From positions 1 through 43,296 of the forward strand of contig JAEEQH010000025.1 of NCBI GenBank assembly GCA_016285245.1: a stretch of 43,296 nucleotides of DNA, written 5' to 3'. A program made the position numbers and the translations under genes. Positions 1 through 7,083 of the stretch are shown piece by piece. The stretch's first letter is position 1. The number at the start of each line of letters is the position of its first letter. Below the pieces are notes generated by a model. It saw only the letters and a list, made by a program, of their open reading frames with translations. It had not been told where the DNA came from and made no database searches. Source of the stretch: Prevotella sp. Lineage in GTDB: Bacteria; Bacteroidota; Bacteroidia; Bacteroidales; Bacteroidaceae.

Positions 1-2
1 GT

Positions 3-1304
3 GGCGGCACGCTGACCACGCCGCCGCCGATGCCGAAGAAGCTGCCGCCGCTGCTCAGGCTGCTGACGAAGAACGTCCCCTCGTTCTACAAGCCCGCCGT
101 GGCCAACGCCGTCTTCCCCGCCCTCGGTGTCCACCTGCACGGGGTGAAGTTCAGGTATTGGGATAATGTGGAGCATGAGGCCACCTTTATGAATGTCCTG
201 ATAGGCCGTCAGAGCATCGGCAAGGGCACCATCAAAAAACCTATCGAGTACATCATGGACGACATCAAGCAGCGCGACAAGCCTAACCGTCAGCGCGAGG
301 CCGATTGGAAACAGAAGAACCCGGGCGCGAAGCAGAAGAAAGACCCGCGACCAACTGATATCTGCATACAGATGTTGATTGATAATCTGACGGATGCAGT
401 GTTTAATCAGCGTATCGTAGATGCCAACAATAACGGTCAGCGTTTCATCTACACCATCGTGGACGAGATAGAGGGCTTGAAGAAGGTGACGTCGAAGGGT
501 ACTGTCGATGAAGTTGGTCTGCTGATTCGTAAGGCGTTCGACAACAGTGATGCCGGTCAGGAGCGCGTAGGTGCCGATAGCGTATCGGGTATTGCCCCCT
601 TAAGGTGGAACTTTAACGCCAGCACGACGCCTCCCAATGCAAAGAAATTTTTCTTGCGAATGGTGAATGATGGTACAGTAAGCCGACTGGATATATCGAC
701 TATTATCAGGACTGATGAGGACGATGATACGGAGCCGATTCTGGGTATCTACGACCACACCTTTGCCGCAGAGCTGAAGCCCTACATCGACCGCCTGGAG
801 GCCGCCAGCGGGCTCATAGAGTGCAACCCGTCGCGCAAGCTGGCCCTCGAGATGAAGCAGGAGAACAAGGACGCCGCCCGGCTCTACGAGAGCGAGGCCT
901 ACCGCGTCTTCTCCTACCGCGCCAACGTCATCGCCTGGCTGAAGGGTATGGTGCTCTATGTGGCTCACGGCTACAAGTGGTCGAAGGAGATTACCGATTT
1001 TGTTAGGTGGACTCAGCAATATAATTTGTGGTGCAAAATGTTATATTTTGGGCAACAATTGGAGCGCGAACTTCGCGAAGAGGTGGAGATTCAGCGTCAG
1101 TCTGGGCCCCAGAACTTACTGGAGCTTCTGCCCGATGAATTTACGAAGCCACAGTACCGCCAGATGCGCCAACAGCAGGGCAAGAGTGGCGACGGCGACA
1201 ACACCCTGCGCTCCTGGCAGGCCCGCGGCTATATCTTCTACGACGACGTCAGCGGCCGCTACTGCAAGACCGAGGAGTACAAACGGAAGTTCCACACCAC
1301 GTAA
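3..1304 (+). CDS. VirE/DUF3987-like mobile-element protein, 5' end outside window
   Basis: The reading frame is open from base 3 to the TAA at 1302-1304, with no stop before the first ATG (30), so this is the C-terminal part of a longer protein. The sequence resembles the P-loop NTPase half of the VirE-N/DUF3987 proteins common in Bacteroidales mobile elements. A P-loop-like GRQSIGKG sits near residue 58 counted from the ATG at 30, where relatives have a GxGxGKS form, and a Walker-B-like YTIVDEIEG lies near residue 140. Typical members carry an N-terminal VirE or primase-like domain that would lie upstream. The exact role (replication or mobilisation of an integrated element) is inferred from the family. 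The C-terminal part is Gln/Arg-rich and ends in a short winged-helix-like stretch. The family call is by recollection of homologues. Confidence 0.72.
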   Translation, partial: GGTLTTPPPMPKKLPPLLRLLTKNVPSFYKPAVANAVFPALGVHLHGVKFRYWDNVEHEATFMNVLIGRQSIGKGTIKKPIEYIMDDIKQRDKPNRQREADWKQKNPGAKQKKDPRPTDICIQMLIDNLTDAVFNQRIVDANNNGQRFIYTIVDEIEGLKKVTSKGTVDEVGLLIRKAFDNSDAGQERVGADSVSGIAPLRWNFNASTTPPNAKKFFLRMVNDGTVSRLDISTIIRTDEDDDTEPILGIYDHTFAAELKPYIDRLEAASGLIECNPSRKLALEMKQENKDAARLYESEAYRVFSYRANVIAWLKGMVLYVAHGYKWSKEITDFVRWTQQYNLWCKMLYFGQQLERELREEVEIQRQSGPQNLLELLPDEFTKPQYRQMRQQQGKSGDGDNTLRSWQARGYIFYDDVSGRYCKTEEYKRKFHTT

Positions 1305-1307
1305 GCA

Positions 1308-1340
1308 AATCGCTCAGGGGGTCTATCCCTCTGAGCGATT
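1308..1340 (+). terminator. Hairpin after the VirE-like gene
   Basis: Arms AATCGCTCAG (1308-1317) and CTGAGCGATT (1331-1340) are perfectly complementary, and internal GGG/CCC pairing shortens the loop. It lies 4 bases after the stop codon. The downstream tract (CATTTGTTG) is only weakly T-rich, so it could act as a terminator or an mRNA 3'-end stabiliser. Confidence 0.6.
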
Positions 1341-1421
1341 CATTTGTTGCAGTTGCTGCAGTGCTGCAGTTAATACACAAACGGGACGGTTCTTGCTTCG
1401 CTGATTAAGAAGTAGTTTTTA

Positions 1422-2027
1422 TCACTTACGAACCACGGTGGCGCGAAGGATGCGTACATCGTGGACGGGACGGTCGTCGTCGTCGCGGATGTGACGCTGG
1501 ATGCGGTTGGCGACGTCCATACCTTCGGTGACCTCGCCAAAGACGGTGTAGGCGCCGTCGAGATGGGGCGTGCCGCTCTTGCGGGTGACGATGTAGAACT
1601 GGCAGGCGCTGGAGAGGTGGCCGGGGTTCACGTCGTCGCCCTCACGGGCAGCAGCCACAGAGCCGTAGCGATGGCGCAGGGCGGGCACGATCTCGGGCTC
1701 GAGCTGGTAGGGCAGGTCGCCCTCGCCGAGCAGCGTTCCCGGCTCAGCATGGCGGCTGTCAGGGTCGCCCGTCTGGATCATGAAACTGGGTATGACGCGG
1801 TGGAACAGCAGGGAGTCGTAGAAGTGGCTCTCGACGAGTTTCAGGAAGTTGTCGCGGTGGCGCGGCGTCTCGTTGTAGAGGGCGATGCGGATGTTGCCTT
1901 CGGTGGTCTCGAGGAGCACTTCTGCACGTGCCGTCTGGGCTGCGTTCTGAGTCGCCAGAGCGTTGTTCTGGGCCTTCAGCGGCAGGAGGGCCGCCAGGCA
2001 GAGGAGGATGGACATCAGGTATCTCAT
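1422..2027 (-). CDS. Secreted cyclophilin-type peptidyl-prolyl isomerase
   Basis: A 201-residue protein predicted to catalyse cis-trans isomerisation of prolyl bonds in the envelope. Residues 1-20 form a signal peptide ending LPLKAQ. The cyclophilin fold follows, with FHRVIPSFMIQTGD (75-88, catalytic Arg77), SSACQFYI (139-146) and LDGAYTVFG (156-164). The ATG at 2027 was chosen because it starts exactly at the signal peptide; the open frame reaches further upstream but would run through the promoter. Its own promoter lies at 2050-2080, and it is divergent from the HAD phosphatase gene. It is short for the family and lacks extra domains. Confidence 0.9.
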   Translation of the reverse strand: MRYLMSILLCLAALLPLKAQNNALATQNAAQTARAEVLLETTEGNIRIALYNETPRHRDNFLKLVESHFYDSLLFHRVIPSFMIQTGDPDSRHAEPGTLLGEGDLPYQLEPEIVPALRHRYGSVAAAREGDDVNPGHLSSACQFYIVTRKSGTPHLDGAYTVFGEVTEGMDVANRIQRHIRDDDDRPVHDVRILRATVVRK

Positions 2028-2049
2028 AGCTTTTTCTATACTTTGTCGG

Positions 2050-2080
2050 CAAAGGTAGGCATTATTTGTGAAATAGCAAA
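2050..2080 (-). promoter_or_regulatory. Bacteroidota-type promoter for the cyclophilin gene
   Basis: On the minus strand, TTTG (complement of 2077-2080) and TACCTTTG (complement of 2050-2057) are separated by 19 bases, matching the -33/-7 pair. The start codon at 2027 leaves a leader of about 15-20 bases. Confidence 0.75.
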
Positions 2081-2164
2081 ATATTTTTGGTAAGAAACGC
2101 CCACTCAAGTAACTGAGAGCGGCAACAGTTTTCATTGAAGATAACGACCGGTTCGCTGAATATT

Positions 2165-2196
2165 TTTGGCGAGCCGGTCGGTTTGCATTATCTTTG
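2165..2196 (+). promoter_or_regulatory. Bacteroidota-type promoter upstream of the HAD lipoprotein gene
   Basis: TTTG at 2165-2168 and TATCTTTG at 2189-2196 are separated by 20 bases. The predicted start near 2203 gives a leader of about 160 bases before the ATG at 2363. A second -7-like TACCTTTG at 2301-2308 lacks a clear -33 partner. Together with the promoter at 2050-2080 this explains the 335-base gap 2028-2362. Confidence 0.7.
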
Positions 2197-2227
2197 CACC
2201 ATTATTACTTAAAAGCTGACAAAAGAT

Positions 2228-2350
2228 ATGAAGAATGAGCAAATTGAGTGGCATTTAGCATTTTTCCGACGAATAACCATGAGGATCGGAAAAAAAATTG
2301 TACCTTTGTCGCCTGTTACGGATGCCGTGCTTGGTGTCCCGTCAAAATAA
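2228..2350 (+). CDS. Possible 40-residue leader ORF (tentative)
   Basis: An ATG at 2228, about 25 bases after the predicted transcript start, opens a 40-codon frame ending TAA at 2348-2350, 12 bases before the start of the HAD gene. It is too short to test by codon use and matches no family I know. It could be a leader peptide for the lipoprotein gene or simply chance; the second -7-like element lies inside it. Listed because it is the only structure in this leader. Confidence 0.2.
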   Translation: MKNEQIEWHLAFFRRITMRIGKKIVPLSPVTDAVLGVPSK

Positions 2351-2362
2351 ACACAGGAGACA

Positions 2363-3454
2363 ATGAAACACATGAAGCTATGGATGCTGGCCGCCATCCT
2401 CATCATCTGCGGCACGACGACAACGCTGACCTCATGCAGCAAGGACGACCAGGTGACCGAGGCGCCGGCAAAGAAGGAGTATTTCGCATCGTGGAACCAG
2501 TGTGAGGCGCTGACGGCCCTGAAGCAGTATGTAGAGGACGTGACGAACCCCAAGTCGTCGAACTTCATCAGCCAGGAGGACCGCATCGCCACGTTCGACA
2601 TGGACGGCACGTTCGTCGGCGAGCTGTACCCCACCTATTTTGAATACAACCTGCTGGAATACCGCGTGCTGGACGACGCCCAGTACCGCGACAAGGCACC
2701 TGAGGACGTGCGCCAGGCGGCACAGGCCATCCGCAGCTTCGTGCGTCAGGGGACACCCCTACCCGACCATTTCGACATGATCCACGCACGGGCTGCCGCA
2801 AAGGCCTACGCAGGGATGACTATCGCCGAGTTTGACACCTACGTGAAGAGCTACGCCACACAGCCTGCCAACGGTTTTTCGGGGATGACCTACGGCCAGA
2901 GCTTCTACAGGCCGATGCTCGAGGTGTTCGACTACCTGAAGGACAACGGCTTTACGTATTACGTCGTCTCGGGTTCTGACCGCTTCATCTGCCGTGCGCT
3001 GGTGGAGTCCATCGGCATCGCCCCGAACCGTGTCATCGGCATGGACGTGAAACTGGTGTCGAGTCGTCAGGGCGACGAGGCCGGCGTGGACCACACGATG
3101 ACAAAGGACGAATACCTGGTGCGCACGGACAGCCTCCTCATCAAGAACCTGAAGACGAACAAGGTGCTGCAGATAACCCAGGAGATTGGCAAGACGCCCG
3201 TGCTGTCGTTTGGTAACAGCAGCGGCGACCAGGCCATGCACAACTTCTGTCTGAGCAACCAGAAGCACCGCAGCGCAGCCTTCATGCTCGTAGCCGACGA
3301 CGACCAGCGCGACCACGCGAACCGCGAGAAGGCGCTGACGCTGGCCGAGAAATGGCGCAACGCGGACTATCACGTCATCTCGATGAGGGACGACTTCAAG
3401 ACCATCTACGGTACGGGCGTGAAGAAGGTGGACTTCACCTTCCCCGCCGAATAA
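2363..3454 (+). CDS. HAD-superfamily phosphatase lipoprotein
   Basis: A 363-residue protein with a lipoprotein signal peptide: hydrophobic residues 5-22, then lipobox LTSC with Cys25, so probably anchored in the envelope. The HAD core has motif I DMDGT (79-83; Asp79 nucleophile, Asp81 acid/base), a motif II Ser in VVSGSD (about 202-207) and a motif IV-like GNSSGDQAM (about 284-292). The arrangement resembles phosphoserine-phosphatase-like HAD enzymes, with a helical cap between motifs I and II. The substrate is unknown. The start ATG is preceded by an AGGAGA ribosome site 3 bases away, which is unusually clear for this phylum. The HsdR_N-like gene follows after 16 bases, probably in the same transcript. 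Confidence 0.85.
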   Translation: MKHMKLWMLAAILIICGTTTTLTSCSKDDQVTEAPAKKEYFASWNQCEALTALKQYVEDVTNPKSSNFISQEDRIATFDMDGTFVGELYPTYFEYNLLEYRVLDDAQYRDKAPEDVRQAAQAIRSFVRQGTPLPDHFDMIHARAAAKAYAGMTIAEFDTYVKSYATQPANGFSGMTYGQSFYRPMLEVFDYLKDNGFTYYVVSGSDRFICRALVESIGIAPNRVIGMDVKLVSSRQGDEAGVDHTMTKDEYLVRTDSLLIKNLKTNKVLQITQEIGKTPVLSFGNSSGDQAMHNFCLSNQKHRSAAFMLVADDDQRDHANREKALTLAEKWRNADYHVISMRDDFKTIYGTGVKKVDFTFPAE

Positions 3455-3470
3455 CAGCAACAGAAAAAGA

Positions 3471-3923
3471 ATGGCAGAGATACTGAACCTGCCGACGTAC
3501 GACGCCAGGCTGAGCGACGAGGGCGGACGCAGACGCATTTTCGACGTCCTGCGCCGACGCTACGTGGCGCTAACACCCGAGGAATGGGTGCGCCAGCACT
3601 TCGTACACTTCCTCATGGACGTGAAGGGCTACCCGCAGGCGCTCCTGGCCAACGAGGTGGAGCTGCGGCTGGGCGACAAGAGCCTACGCTGCGACACGCT
3701 GCTCTACGGCAAGGAGATGGCGCCGCGGATGATCATCGAGTACAAAGCCCCACACATAAAAATTCAGCAGAAGACGTTCGACCAGGTGGTGGCCTACAAT
3801 CTTCTGCTGAAAGTGGACTATCTCGTGGTCTCCAACGGATTGGAGCACTACTGCTGCCGCATGGACTACGAGCGCAATAGCTACGAGTTTCTGAAGGATA
3901 TCCCGGCGTACGGGGAGTTGTGA
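3471..3923 (+). CDS. Stand-alone HsdR N-terminal-type nuclease domain protein
   Basis: 150 residues matching the type I restriction enzyme R-subunit N-terminal domain (HSDR_N_2 type) without helicase or specificity parts. The PD-(D/E)xK pattern is visible: Asp75 in RCDTLLYG, then IIEYKAP with Glu90 and Lys92, followed by the Gln of FDQVVAYN (Gln105), the Q motif of this nuclease group. Such single-domain proteins are widespread in Bacteroidota beside housekeeping genes, so no active restriction system is implied; no HsdM or HsdS is nearby. The stop codon directly abuts the stop of the convergent zinc-ribbon gene, with no base between. Confidence 0.85.
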   Translation: MAEILNLPTYDARLSDEGGRRRIFDVLRRRYVALTPEEWVRQHFVHFLMDVKGYPQALLANEVELRLGDKSLRCDTLLYGKEMAPRMIIEYKAPHIKIQQKTFDQVVAYNLLLKVDYLVVSNGLEHYCCRMDYERNSYEFLKDIPAYGEL

Positions 3924-4778
3924 TTAATCCATATCGTTGGCATCGGCAGCCTTCTTCGACGAAGCCGTCGAGGTCTTGCGGATGGCACGCTTACGGGTGG
4001 TCTTCTTCTCCTCGGCGGGTTTCTCAATCTTGACGCCTGCCAGTTCGGGATCGATAAGGATACGACCGCAGTACTCGCAGACGATGATCTTCTTGTGCAT
4101 CTTGATGTCGAGCTGACGCTGGGGCGGAATCTTGTTGAAGCAGCCACCGCAGGCGTCACGCTGGACGTAGACGATGCCCAGACCGTTGCGGGCGTTCTTG
4201 CGGATACGCTTGAATGAGTTAAGCAGACGCGGCTCAATCTTCGCCTCGAGCTCCTGAGCCTTCTCCTTGAGTTTCTCCTCCTCGGCACGCGTCTCGGCCA
4301 TGATCTCGTCGAGCTCGCCCTTCTTGATCTCGAGGTCGCCCATGCGCTCGGCAATGACGGTCTTGTTGCGCTCAAGTTCCTCGTTCTTCTCGGCGATGCG
4401 TGCCTGTGCCTCGCGGATTTTCTTGTTGCACAGCTCAATCTCCAGCGACTGGAACTCAATCTCCTTCGACAGGGTGTCGTACTCGCGGTTGTTCTTCACA
4501 TCGTCCAGCTGGCTCTTGTAGCGTGCCACACTGGCCTCAGCATTGGCTATCTCGCCCTTCTTCTGAACAACGGCCTGCTGGAACTCGTTGACGTCATCCT
4601 GAATGCGCTGTACGCGCGTATTCAGACCCTCAATCTCGTCCTCGAGGTCGTTCACCTCCTGAGGCAGCTCACCACGGAGCGTGCGCTTCTCGTCAATCTG
4701 CGAGAGTGTCGACTGCAGCTGGTAGAGAGTCTTCAGTCTCTCTTCTACCGGCATTTCTGTAACATCTTTCTTTGCCAT
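3924..4778 (-). CDS. Coiled-coil C4-type zinc ribbon protein
   Basis: 284 residues. Residues about 10-185 form a long coiled coil rich in Glu, Lys and Leu. A C4 zinc ribbon follows, with Cys210/Cys213 and Cys234/Cys237 as two CxxC knuckles, then a basic Lys/Arg/Ala/Ser tail. This matches the zf-RING_7 / C4-type zinc ribbon family whose gene commonly lies next to a Nif3-like gene; here the Nif3-like gene is 93 bases upstream on the same strand. The molecular role is not established; nucleic-acid or protein binding is inferred from the basic tail and ribbon. The start ATG at 4778 begins the conserved region. Confidence 0.88.
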   Translation of the reverse strand: MAKKDVTEMPVEERLKTLYQLQSTLSQIDEKRTLRGELPQEVNDLEDEIEGLNTRVQRIQDDVNEFQQAVVQKKGEIANAEASVARYKSQLDDVKNNREYDTLSKEIEFQSLEIELCNKKIREAQARIAEKNEELERNKTVIAERMGDLEIKKGELDEIMAETRAEEEKLKEKAQELEAKIEPRLLNSFKRIRKNARNGLGIVYVQRDACGGCFNKIPPQRQLDIKMHKKIIVCEYCGRILIDPELAGVKIEKPAEEKKTTRKRAIRKTSTASSKKAADANDMD

Positions 4779-4871
4779 CTTGGTAATTTACAATTTAACT
4801 ATTTTCGATTTACGATTTATTTCTCAATTTTCGTTATTACGTTATAACGTTATGTCGATATAACGACCTCA

Positions 4872-5657
4872 TTAATAATAATGGATCGGATTCGTGACGG
4901 TCTCGGCAATCTCCGTGCGGACGCCAGGGCAGCGGTCGTTGATGATGTCACGGAAGATCTCCGTGGTGTACTGCTCGCTCTGGTAATGGCCGATGACGCA
5001 TATCTGCACACGCTGCTCGTAGCCGAAGTACTGGTGGTAGTGCATCTCGCCGGTGATGAACGCATCAGCAGCGGCATTGACAGCCTCGTCGAGCAGGAAG
5101 TCGCCGGCACCACCACAAAGGGCCACACGGCTGACGGGACGCTCCAGAAGCTCGTTAGTCTGGGCACAGACGACGCCAAAGGTACGCTTGACGTGGTCGA
5201 TGAAGTCGCGTGCCGACAACGGATGCTCCAGCTCGCCCACGACACCGCTGCCACAAGTGACGTCGCCAACGGTCCGCGGAGCGAGGAAACGGACATCGCG
5301 CAGTCCAAGCTTCGCCGCCATCTTGTAGTTCACCCCGCCTTCGGCATTGTCCATATTGGTATGCATCGAGACGACGGCGACATCGTGCTGGATGGCCTTA
5401 CGCACCGTGCGCTGCACATCCGTCAGGTCGCTGATGGTCTTCAAGCCGCGGAACAGCAGAGGGTGATGGCTGACAATGAGGTTGCACCCCTTTGCCAGCG
5501 CTTCGTCGACGATAGACTCGGTCACGTCAAGACACAATAATGCCCCTGAAACCTCCGCCTCTGTCACTCCAACCTGCAAGCCAGCGTTATCCCAACTTTC
5601 CTGCAGGGGCAGGGGCGCAAATACTTCAAGGGCACTTAACAGTTCCTGAATTTTCAC
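4872..5657 (-). CDS. Nif3-like dinuclear metal-centre hexameric protein
   Basis: 261 residues covering the whole Nif3/GTP cyclohydrolase I type 2-like family. Metal ligands are visible in SHHPLLF (63-69, His64/His65), in the HTNMDNA segment (99-105), in GEMHYHQ (203-209) and in GHYQSEQ (223-229). This is the short form; many relatives carry a PII-like insertion of about 100 residues that is absent here. The family is conserved and probably metal-dependent, but its substrate is uncertain. It is the first gene of a pair with the C4 zinc-ribbon protein. A TATATTTG -7 element (complement of 5681-5688) lies about 24 bases upstream of the start. Confidence 0.9.
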   Translation of the reverse strand: MKIQELLSALEVFAPLPLQESWDNAGLQVGVTEAEVSGALLCLDVTESIVDEALAKGCNLIVSHHPLLFRGLKTISDLTDVQRTVRKAIQHDVAVVSMHTNMDNAEGGVNYKMAAKLGLRDVRFLAPRTVGDVTCGSGVVGELEHPLSARDFIDHVKRTFGVVCAQTNELLERPVSRVALCGGAGDFLLDEAVNAAADAFITGEMHYHQYFGYEQRVQICVIGHYQSEQYTTEIFRDIINDRCPGVRTEIAETVTNPIHYY

Positions 5658-5680
5658 GCATTAATCGTATGAATGGACTG

Positions 5681-5688
5681 CAAATATA
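5681..5688 (-). promoter_or_regulatory. -7 element for the Nif3-like gene
   Basis: TATATTTG on the minus strand matches TAnnTTTG. The -33 region is poor (TTGG 22 bases away), so the element is called on the -7 box and position only. Confidence 0.5.
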
Positions 5689-5740
5689 CGAACTTTTTCC
5701 GAATTTTGTTCCAACGGAACCTGTTTTTTATTCTTTTTTA

Positions 5741-5796
5741 AGGTTTCTGCAGCAACAGCCACGTTCTAAGGCTTCTGCGGCAACAGCCACGTTCTA
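5741..5796. repeat. 28-base tandem duplication at the end of fetB
   Basis: Units 5741-5768 and 5769-5796 are 28 bases each and differ at only two positions (T/C and A/G). The stop codon of fetB (5794-5796) is part of the second unit. Confidence 0.85.
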
Positions 5797-6555
5797 CGGC
5801 TTCAAGGCGCCACGCTTGTCAAAGACCGACTTGTCGGCCAGCCACACCGTCAGCAGCAGCGCACCGACGGAGGCTGCCAGTCCGGCCGTCATCAGCACGA
5901 GAAACAGCACGGTAGCCACGAGGGGCGACAGCCCGCCCATAAGCAGTCCCGAGAGGAGCATCGGCAGCACGGGCAGTCCCGTAACGGCCATCGCCGCCAC
6001 CGTCGGCTCCATCATGCTGCGCAGCGCCTGTCGTACGTAGGGTGTCAGAGCCACAGGTCGCGAGGCGCCGTTGCCCAGCTGGGCATAGTAGCTCGTGCTG
6101 TCCGTGCGGAGGGTCTCGAAATAGGTGCTCAGTCCGCGGATGTTCGTCGTCAGCACATGAGCAGTCAGCACGGCACCAACCGTCACCACCCAGCGCGGAG
6201 CCAGCAGGTGGTCGACACTCACGGCGAGCAACGCCAGCACACCGGCCACGGCCACCGCTACCGTCATGGCTATCCAAGTAGGGAGGAACAGGCGCTGCAT
6301 GGACAGTCGCGAACGGCTGAGCAGCACCCACGTGGCCACCATCGTCACGGCGAGCAGCCACAACAGGCAGAGCCAAGGCGAAGGTACTTTCCACAGCACC
6401 CACGTCAGGGCGCCCACGGCGGCCACCTGTGCCACCATGCGTACAACTCCCCTACCCGTCCGCTTCATCAGCGGCAGGTCCAGACGTGCCAGCACATAGC
6501 CCGGCAGCGCCAGCAGCAATAGTGCCAATACGGCAGTCAATAGTGTTATCTTCAT
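5794..6555 (-). CDS. fetB: FetB-like (UPF0014) ABC transporter permease
   Basis: 253 residues, strongly hydrophobic, with about seven membrane segments beginning at residue 3. The segment from about residue 165, with GASRP, ALRSMMEPT and GLPVLPMLLSGLLMGG, is the conserved core of the FetB/YbbM family, whose E. coli member with FetA forms a putative iron exporter. The ATPase partner is encoded 9 bases upstream. The gene is third in the run GH30 - ATPase - fetB, and no promoter was seen inside that run. The substrate is inferred from the family only. The C-terminal stop lies in a 28-base tandem repeat. Confidence 0.82.
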   Translation of the reverse strand: MKITLLTAVLALLLLALPGYVLARLDLPLMKRTGRGVVRMVAQVAAVGALTWVLWKVPSPWLCLLWLLAVTMVATWVLLSRSRLSMQRLFLPTWIAMTVAVAVAGVLALLAVSVDHLLAPRWVVTVGAVLTAHVLTTNIRGLSTYFETLRTDSTSYYAQLGNGASRPVALTPYVRQALRSMMEPTVAAMAVTGLPVLPMLLSGLLMGGLSPLVATVLFLVLMTAGLAASVGALLLTVWLADKSVFDKRGALKP

Positions 6556-6564
6556 CGTGTTTCC

Positions 6565-7083
6565 TTAGTCTTTTAGTTGTATTGTCTTGTCCGACAGGTT
6601 CAGGTATTCCTCGTGCTCGGTAGCCACCACCACCGTGCGTCCCTCGTTAGCCAGCGTGCGCAACTGTCCGAGCATCGTCAGCGGCGGATCGTCGGCCAGC
6701 ACGATGTCGCGTCCCTGCAGCGTCACCGCCGGCAGCACCACGGGACGTGGCTCCCACGAGGCGGTGCTCCCTGTGTGCCAGATCATCTCCAGGTCGTCCG
6801 TCCGCGGAACAAACGTTGAGAGGTGCTCCTCACGCCGTTGCGGCACATAGGCCATACGACGGCGGAACGTGGCGGCCGAGAGTTCCGTCAGCAGCTCGCC
6901 GTCGACGCTCACCAGTCCGCTGTCCAGGGGTACGAAGCCCAGCAGCACCTCGAGCAGGGCGGTCTTGCCGCTGCCCTGTCCGCCGACGATGCAGGTCATC
7001 TGTCCGCCCTGCGCCATCATCGACATATTGCTCAGCAGCTGGCGACCGCCAAGGGTCAGCGTGGCATCCTTCAGTTCAATCAT
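6565..7083 (-). CDS. Short FetA-like ABC ATPase lacking the signature motif
   Basis: 172 residues with Walker A GGQGSGKT (34-41), Q-loop YVPQR (Gln82), Walker B IVLADDPP (127-134, with Asp where the catalytic Glu is usual) and an H-loop His157 in ATEHEEY. The helical subdomain between Q-loop and Walker B is about 40 residues and has no LSGGQ-like signature, whereas ABC ATPases are normally over 200 residues and carry it. The reading frame is otherwise intact and sits between the GH30 gene (stop and start adjacent, zero gap) and fetB (9 bases), so it is probably the FetA partner. Either it is a degenerate but used subunit, or part of the domain has been lost by an in-frame deletion. Confidence 0.75.
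   Translation of the reverse strand: MIELKDATLTLGGRQLLSNMSMMAQGGQMTCIVGGQGSGKTALLEVLLGFVPLDSGLVSVDGELLTELSAATFRRRMAYVPQRREEHLSTFVPRTDDLEMIWHTGSTASWEPRPVVLPAVTLQGRDIVLADDPPLTMLGQLRTLANEGRTVVVATEHEEYLNLSDKTIQLKD

Noticed and set aside
3471..3923. Type I restriction-modification system
   Set aside because: Only a stand-alone HsdR_N-type domain; no methylase, specificity or helicase genes nearby.
5540..6040. 166-residue plus-strand frame across the Nif3-fetB gap
   Set aside because: Runs through the Nif3 start, its promoter box and a tandem repeat into fetB; Ser/Thr/Ala-rich shadow without motifs.
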